Origin: Tomocerus qinae
Taxonomy: Eukaryota; Arthropoda; Collembola; Entomobryomorpha; Tomoceridae
DNA length: 64,000 nucleotides
NCBI GenBank assembly: GCA_020055645.1
Contig: CM034546.1
Location: 54,436,001 to 54,500,000 of the forward strand
Direction: 5' to 3'
The position numbers were made by a program, and so were the translations under genes. The notes under the pieces were generated by a model, which made no database searches, was not told where the DNA came from, and saw nothing but the letters and a program-made list of their open reading frames with translations. This document shows, one piece after another, positions 12,201-21,200 of this stretch. Position 1 is the stretch's first letter. Each line of letters opens with the position of its first letter.

Positions 12201-15200
12201 TTTAAAAGAGGCATCAAAATAGCGTTTGCCCGGGGAGCATGAAAACTTCACCGGCGGTCCTGATTTAACCATCCCGCACTAACACTTCATTGAACTCTAT
12301 ACTTCACTATTATAATGAACACTTCACAATTTTGTCGTTGAATTAAAGATATAATGTTTGTAATAAATCATATAATGCACAAAATTGGATTATACCAAAC
12401 AAGACTGACAAAAACTGACAATTTTGATACCCACCAATGCAATGTCCTTTCAAAAATTATTACTTTTTAAATTCGTAAATCATCAATAAATGTAATTTTA
12501 TAAATTATGATGACAAGAGAAGCAAGTATCCAATTGTTAGATGCTTATAAGTTTAACAAGCTAAGATATTCCTCACAGAGCTAGAAATTTAGGTTTTTTG
12601 TACAAAACTAGTCAAAGGCAGAACAAAAACAATATAGATTTTTAAAGCATTTTGACAAATATCTTTTTGAATTTTATGAAAAAGAGAAATTAGGCACAAG
12701 GGAAGGCACCGATAGCGTTTCTATGGACGCCACGCCCTTTTCCAATGGAAATGCCAGCTGCTAGCCGGCAGAAATACTTATGTCAGTGTCACAGTGTCTT
12801 GCTCTGAAATTAATCCTTCAAGGTGGTTCTTTCCCCCAAGCCCTAAATTCCTGGATTAACAAATTATACAGGCTCTGCGGTGGTACCTGGAGCAATAGAC
12901 AACATGCGCACGAACGGCCGTTCGCAGCTTGTTTAGCTGGCATTTTCTACTGAAGGAGTGGAGTGGCCAAGTTAAGAGTTAAGCTTTACTTTACGCCTAA
13001 TTCCACCAGCCACATTTTTGAAAGAATTGGAAATATTGACTCCCAACAGAGTTCTTAGCTTTTTAAACATTTTGGCCAATTTCCAAAAAAATTGCGGCTT
13101 GTCACATTATCGCGGTTATGATAAAATGGTTTGTTACGTTGCATTGTAGCGGTCATAATAAGTAAAATAAGTTGGTAAGTCACATTGCAATATTGAACAG
13201 TCGATAATACTATATTATCATACAGATTTGTATTCAATATGCCTTATTCCCGCCAAACTGATCTTAAATATGCCTAGGATATTCAGATCAGATCAGTGTT
13301 GTGAAGTGGTTAAAACCACTAGTGGCCATAATGGTCAAAATACACTCAAAAAGTGGTCAAAATGGACAAAATGCCTTTTTGGGGTTAATTGAGACCCAAA
13401 GGTAGTTTTTACTGCAACAGTAAACAACGAATATAACTTTCTAAAGATTGCAGTTAAAAATGATTAGAGAGTGCCATTTTGTAGTCTGATGTTAGTAGAA
13501 TAGTGATTCATTGGTTTTAGGCCATATTTCATTTGCTAGCCTAAGTAACTGTATACTGATATTTTGTCCATTTTGGCCGCTTTTGACTAGTGGCCAGGTA
13601 AAAATACAAAAAAGTGATCAACTGTACAACACTGATTCAGATATTATAATATTAGTTTACTTCACATCTCTAACTAAATTACGATTACCAGTATCTTTAC
13701 CCAACTATTTTTAAATATCTTTTACCTAAAGGAGACAATATTGCTTTCCTTTTATTTCCAGCATTTTTTCTGTATCGCCCTTTAGTACTTTCCATTTGAT
13801 TAGCAGCGTTTTTTGGATTTGCTAAATTTTCACGAGTTCTATCTGACGGTACATCTTCAGATAGCATCTTGGACTAGAACCATTAATAATTAATAAATAA
13901 AATTTGTTAGTCAAATCTTAATGCATGATGCAGTATTTATAGTCAAGCAATTTCACATACGGACGTTCCTTTTACTTTGCTGTCGAATTTACGTGATTTG
14001 TCACAGTAAAGAGACGAGGAGTCTAAAAAAAGTTGCACAAACAACAAACAATTATACCAGACTATGATATCAAAACTTCATTCCAAAATATTAAAAAATA
14101 AAGGGTTTTATATCTCTGTTACAGTGCAAACAATTAACCAATTTTACCCCCGTAGAATTAATAATTCATTTAATCGTAAAATGGTAAATTATGACAATAT
14201 ATTGATATATAAAAAACACCAGAAATAATTTTTTTTTTTCAAAAATAAATTTTTATATTTAAAAGATCAGTGTAACCACTAGCCACAGTGAAACTAAAAG
14301 GTATCCATTTCGTATAGCCAACTTCATTAAGTTAGTAAGAATAATGTGTCAATGTAATCGAAATTAGTTATTTATTATTTGTCAAATAATGACGATAGTA
14401 CCACACTTAGTTAACTATTGCTTAATGCACTGACAAGCACAAATTCAGAGGGAGGCGGGAAGCCGCTCACCCTAAATTCCAGAAAAAAAACGATTTTTTA
14501 TCGAAAAAGTTTGAAAACCCAAAAAATATTCACTTCGCACGAAAATATCTTTATTTTTCTAATATATTTTGATGCCCCCCTTGGTCAAATTCCTGGATAC
14601 GTTCTTAAATGCACACGCGTCAAAATTAAAAATTAGGATATTTAGTGTTTTAGTGTTAAATTGAATCCAAATTTTGCAAGAAATTCAAACTATCCATTAC
14701 TAATTACACCATTTACAATTGAGTTTTATGTAGTGGTTTAGTGATATATTTTAATATCACTAAAAACCACTAACCCCACGTATTATTCTTTCGCCGTCAC
14801 AGTTCCCCCATTGTATTCGACAGACAATGAATCATATGTTGCAATACAAAAGACTCAACTTCAGCTCAAACTTCGAATCGAGGAAATGAACGTGGGAGGT
14901 CTAACTACACTATTCCACTACGAGTCTATTGGGGAACAACTCATAGCCGAAACCCGACAATATTTCCCGAACGACGAATGTCAGTTTACACAGTAAGCAA
15001 AATGTTAATGACATTACTAAATGTGATTGACTACATATACGAATGCGATGGACTACATATACGAATGCGATGGACTACATATACGAATGCGATGGACTAC
15101 ATATACGAATGCGATGGACTACATATACGAATGCGATGGACTACATATACGAATGCGATGGACTACATATACGAATGCGATGGACTACATATACGAATGC

Positions 15201-18200
15201 GATGGACTACATATGTGAGACGGTCTTGCAAATGGATTCGATTGAGCTAGATCTAGTAAGCGAGATAAAAGGCTGTAAAGCCATTCCCTACAATTTAACC
15301 TCTCAGTATTCCGATAACGAAATACACACACTAACACCCGTTGGCCAGCTATAATACACACAATGGTTGAGTTTCAAATTCAAAATTGCAGTTAACTAAC
15401 CGAACCTAATTAACAAATTAAGCCTTCAATTTTAAACCGTTGTCACCAAATTGACCCCACCCAATATAGGGGGTATACCCCCATATCGGATATTACAAAA
15501 AAGTAAGAAACAAATGAATTCACCAAAGCTTGAGAGGTAATTAAATATGGAGAATTCAAATATGGAAGGGGTCTAATCATCAAACTAACCCCCAACGATA
15601 TAGGGGGTTCACCCCTATATAGGCAAATATAAAACCTTAGAATTAAATTAATTCAATCAACCCTATGGGGTAATTAAATACGGAGAATTCAAAAATGGAA
15701 AGGATTTATTCATCAAACTAACCCCCCACGATATAGGAGGTTAACCCCCATATAGACAAATATAAAACCTTGGAATTAAATTAATTCAATCAACCCTACG
15801 GGGTAATTAAATACGGAGAATTCAAATATGGAAGGGGTTTAATCATCAAACTAACCCCCCACGATATAGGGGTTTCACCTCCATATAGGCAAATATAAAA
15901 CCTTGGAATTAAATTAATTCAATCAACCCTACGAGGTAATTAAATAAGGAGAACTCAAATATGGAAGGGGTTTAATCATCAAACTAACCCTCAACGATAT
16001 AAGGGGTTCACCCCCATATAGGCAAATATAAAACTTTGGAATAAAATAATTCAATCAAACCTACGGGGTAATTAAATACGGAGAATTCAAATATGGAAGG
16101 GGTTTAATCATCAAACTAACCCCCAACGATATAGGGGATTAACCCCTATATGGGCAAATATAAAACCTTGGATTTAAAATCATTCAATCAACCCTACGGG
16201 GTAATTAAATACGGAGAATTCAAATATGGAAGGGGTCTAATCCTCAAACTAATCCCCCTTAAAATTGGGGGTTCACCCCCATATAGGCAAATATAAAACC
16301 TTAGAATTAAATTAATTAAATCAACCCTATGGGGTAATTAAATACGGAGAATTCAAAAATGGAAGGGATTTAATCATCAAACTAACCCCCCACGATATAG
16401 GGGGTTAACCCCCATATAGACAAATATAAAACCTTGGAATTAAATTAATTCAATCAACACTACGGGGTAATTAAATACGGAGAATTTAAATATGGAAGGG
16501 GTTTAATCAACAAACTAACTCCCAACGATATATGGGGTTCTCCCTATACCGTATTGGTTCAGTTTGACCATTAAAGCGCCTCCATATTTGAATTTTGCGT
16601 ATTTAATTGCCCCGTAGGATTGATTGAATTAATTTAATTTCATATTTTTGCATTTGCTTATATGGGGTTATACCCCCTTTATCGTGGGGGGTCAGTTTGA
16701 TGTTTAAACCGCCTCCATATTTGAATTCATCGTATTTAATTACCCCGTAGGGTTGAGGGAATTAATTTTATTCCAAGGTTTTATATTTGCCTATATGAAG
16801 TTGAAACCCCTATATCGTGGGGGGTTAGTTTGATGATTATACCCCTCCACATTTGAATTCATCGTATTTAATTACCCCGTAGGGTTGAGGGAATTAATTT
16901 AATTCGATGATTTTACATTTGCCTATATGGGGGTGAACCCCCTATATCGTGGGGGTTAGTTTGATGATTAAACCGCCTCCATATTTGAATTCTGCGTATT
17001 TAAATACCCCTTAGGGTGGATTAAATTAATTTAATTTCATATTTTTGTATTTGCTGATATGGGGTTATACCCCCTTTATCGTGAGGGGTCAGTTTGATGT
17101 TTAAACCGCTTCCATATTTGAATTCATCGTATTTAATTACCCCGTAAGGTTGAGGGAATTAATTAGGTTCGATAATTTTACATTTGCAGATATGGGGGTG
17201 AACCCCCTATATTTTATGGGTTCAGTTTGACGATTTAAGCGCCTCCATATTTGGATTAACCGTATTTAATTCCCCTGTAGGGTTAAGGGAATTAATTTAA
17301 TTCGATGATTTTACATTTGCCGTTATGGGGGTAAACCTCCTATATCGGGTGGTCAGATTGATGTTTAAACCGCCTCCATATTTGAATTCTGCGTATTTAA
17401 ATACCCCTTAGGGTGGATTGGATGAATTTAATTATAGGGTTTTATGTTTTCCGATCAGGGGGTAAACCTCCTATATAGTGGGGGTCAGTTTGATGATTAA
17501 ACCGCCTCTATACTGAAATTCACACTATTTAATTATTTCTTTTGATTCTTGGAATTAATGTTGGTAAATGACGTATGTTCCTATATATTTGCCCATATGG
17601 TGGGGGTCAACGTGACGACATAGGCGGTATCCATATTTGAAGTCAGGATATTTGTATTCCCCCAATGTGGAGTTGTATTTTACTCAATGTGCAGCTTGAT
17701 AACAGATTTGGTTCTGTCGGGTAGAAAATGATAAGGCTTTCGGCTCTTTGCTCGTTGGACTAATAATGATACGATGGAAAAAACAAAAAAAGTTTAAATG
17801 GTCCCCAAACATCGTAGGAATTTTTTAAAAATACCAGGTCACCGCCATTTTGTAGAATGGAAAATGCTTCATTTAATGTACCGTTAAACTCAAATATTGT
17901 TATTTTTTTATTCGAATCAATATGCTAGAATCCGACACATATACGAATGCGATGGACTACATATACGACTGAGATTGACTACATGTTATACGAATGCAAT
18001 TAAAGATATGAAATAAACAGGTAGTACTTTCAATTATTATTATTTATAAATTACTAGTGAACCCAGCTAAGGGGCAAACCTAGCACTCAAGAGAAATTCA
18101 GCAGGCCACCCAACACAGTAATAAAAACAATTTCGAAAAGATCCATTGCGTTATTATGTTAACTTTGGAAATACAAAGTTTATTTAAATTAATATACTTT

Positions 18201-21200
18201 TGGTTGGAAAAATTAGCTGCAACCCCAACTTCGTGCTAAAAAAGAATTTCCTAAACCAAAATAATAACTGTAGATCGTAGCGCCGAATACAGGGAACAAT
18301 GAAACATTCCATTTTTGAAAAAAATCCCAAAAAGTCACCAAAAAGCTCCTTTTCTAAATCAAAAGAAATTAGATTCCCCGTGGGATTTTAGATAAACGTA
18401 CAAACCGCATGAGTCAACTTACGAATAAATATTTTTAAAGAATAAATAGTTAGTTATCCAGACTGTTATTTAATTCTAAAAAAGGTGTGCCAACTGCCAA
18501 AGGAATCAAGAGGGTAGTAAAAAAGTAAACCCAGCTCAGCTCTACTAAAAAATGTTAAACAAGTTTGTCGATATAGGGGAACCAATTTGTATTAGAAGTT
18601 TTGAAATGCTATTTAATAAGGCACATTGCGACCATTACGAAACGTCCCCTTTCGCTAATCATTTCCATTTAATCACGACTCACCACCATTCAACCTTCTT
18701 ATGTAAATTTCTATTATTATTTTAATGTTGCAATAATATTATGAAACGACTCATTTCGGTTGTTTAAAATAATTAATGTTTTCAATAATGTACTCCAACG
18801 CATACCTTCATGTGCTAAATTTAGTAAATGGAGGTATGCGCTAGGGTACATTATTGAAAACATTAATTTGGGCTTGCGCATTTTGCTTTTATGGAACATC
18901 CATACATTACGTGTGCAGTTGATGGGAGGAGGAGGAGGTACTCAAATGTGTTGCAGTCAACACTTGCGTTACACATGGGGGTGGGGGTTTTGCGTTACGT
19001 AATATATGCAGGCTCCCTAGGCTCTCCCTACCACACGTACAGACATATATAGACAGGTAATTTTTTCCAAGTCTGAGATTATATTATAGATATTATACTA
19101 GTTGAATCCTAGCACATAAAGTGTGCTAGAAAATGCTGAAATCAGTAAATTTCTAGCTACTGCCCATTGCCCCGAATTTCATGGACCGTTGATTAGACTC
19201 AGTACTGGTAGTCTAGTCCTTGCTCATTAATTACAAAATATTACCCTTACTCATTAATTACAAAATATTACCCTTACTCATTAATTACAAAATATTACCC
19301 TTACTCATTAATTACAAAATATTACCCTTACTCATTAATTACAAAATATTACCCTTACTCATTAATTACAAAATATTACCCTTACTCATTAATTACAAAA
19401 TATTACCCTTACTCATTAATTACAAAATATTACCCTTACTCATTAATTACAAAATATTACCCTTACTCATTAATTACAAAATATTACCCTTACTCATTAA
19501 TTACAAAATATTACGGACATATATACAAACATTTATTCAAGAATAATGAAAGAATGCCATGCGCATGCCCCACTTTATGTTTATGTAGAGTAAAGATTTA
19601 TATATTTTGAAATACAAAATAGCCCATTGTAAAAGATTCAACGTTGACTCTTTGTTAGGTGTCGATTGCCTTCCAACTTGGAATTCGGCTATTTTGTATT
19701 TCAAAATATATAAATACAATATAATTTATAAATAATAATAATTGAAAGTACTACTTGTTTATTTCATATCTTTAATTGCATTCGTATAACATGTAGTCAA
19801 TCTCAGTCGTATATGTAGTCCATCGCAGTCGTATTTGTAGTCAATCGCATTCGTATATGTAGTCAATCACATTTAGTAATGTTGTCATTAACATTTTGCT
19901 TACTGTGCAAACTGACATTCGTCGTTCGGGAAATATTGTCGGGTTTCGGTTATGAGTTGTTCCCCAATAGACTCGTGGTGGAATAGTGTAGTTAGACCTC
20001 GAAGTTTGAGCTGAAGTTGAGTCTTTTGTATTGCAACATATCGTCCCTTAAGGATGCAAAAAACCTTAATCCACTTTTCGTTGGGCAGTGAAAAGAGCCT
20101 TAATCCATTTTTCGTTTGGCAGTGAAAAGAGCCTCCCTCCACTTTTCGTTTGGCAGTGAAAAGAGCCTTAACCCACACGCATGCATTAAGCGGGGCACAG
20201 TGTTAAGAATAAATATTGGCCAAATAATAAGTTTAGGAGAATTAATTAACTTGGTTAATGTGATTGTTAGTAGGTTGTATGTAATGAATTTTGTGTCATT
20301 TACAACCATAGTTGTTGTTGTTGATATTATTATGAATCCATTGGAGTCTAAATAGGGGCGAAAGAATACATACTGTTTCTACTCTCTGCGATGGTTTTAC
20401 CGCACTAATGCTCACCGTACAATTTATCTCGCTTGGTTTAGATCACTTAAATGGATTGAAGATTAATTATTTAAGTAATTATTAAATGTAATTAAGTAAT
20501 GACGATGATAAATAACCAACTGTGCACTAAAGCAATCACATTAAGCAAGTTAATTAACTCTCTTAAAATCCACTGGGCCCCACTGAATGCATTCTTATGG
20601 GTTGAGGCTCTTTTCACTGCCAAACGAAAAGTGGAGGGAGGCTCTTTTCACTGCCAAACGAAAAATGGATTAAGGCTCTTTTTACTGCCCAACGAAAAGT
20701 GGATTAAGGTCTTTTGCATCCTTAAGGGACGATATAATTCATTGTCTGTCGAATACAATGGGGGAACTGTGACGGCGAAATAATAATAAATGGTAAATGA
20801 TATTTTGTGGATTTCCCGTTAAAGGGCCGTTTAAAGATGTATGTAATTACACTCATAATCATAAAACCCACATACGTGTATTATTATTTTACCGGATGTG
20901 CTCTTTGGATTTCATGTTGTAATAACTTTTGGACTTTTTTCAATTACAGTGTTAATTTACACATAGTAAAAGCAGTTTGTGCGGCCATTTTTTAATCTAC
21001 TATCTTTAATCTGTAGTTTCTGGTACGTTTAGTGATTAATTTTACTTTCAATCCCAATTTTGTACATAAATATAGCTTTGTCGGTAATGAATCCTTATAA
21101 TTTCATATATGATCAGTGATTAAAACATATATGCACTAGATGTAGATACGATATATAATTTACAAACACATATGGATACTTATTTTCATAATATATAATA

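Larger units (their letters stand above)
6738..12262. mobile_element. hAT-type composite element carrying BEL/Pao and a minisatellite, 8-bp TSD
   Basis: The direct repeat ATTTAACC lies at 6730-6737 and 12263-12270. The element ends are CAGGGCCGGG at the left and GGCGGTCCTG at the right. The subterminal right part (TTTGCCCGGGG... before the end) resembles the right end of the element at 23880-26101, and the left parts share a ...GGCAAAAT/GCAGCAAAAT word, so both belong to one family. The 5.5-kb interior holds a truncated BEL/Pao gag-pol (about 7776-10496), a 30-bp minisatellite and a nested hAT element (11055-11642). No hAT transposase is seen. Whether BEL inserted later or was mobilised as cargo cannot be told from one copy. 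Confidence 0.75.
14782..20786. repeat. Composite large inverted-repeat region
   Basis: The outer segments are inverted copies: 14782-15030 matches the reverse complement of 19860-20041 plus 20736-20786 (a transposon splits the right copy). The left half continues with a 22-bp array, a short ORF and two head-to-head 133-bp arrays. A direct fragment of the arm lies at 17937-18050, followed by unrelated insertions (18052-19735). The whole block sits inside one intron of the CYLD-like gene (between the exons at 14022 and 21277). No transposase was recognised. Confidence 0.6.

Noticed and set aside
19220..19546. 108-codon ORF LINYKILPL repeat
   Set aside because: Product of the 27-bp array.
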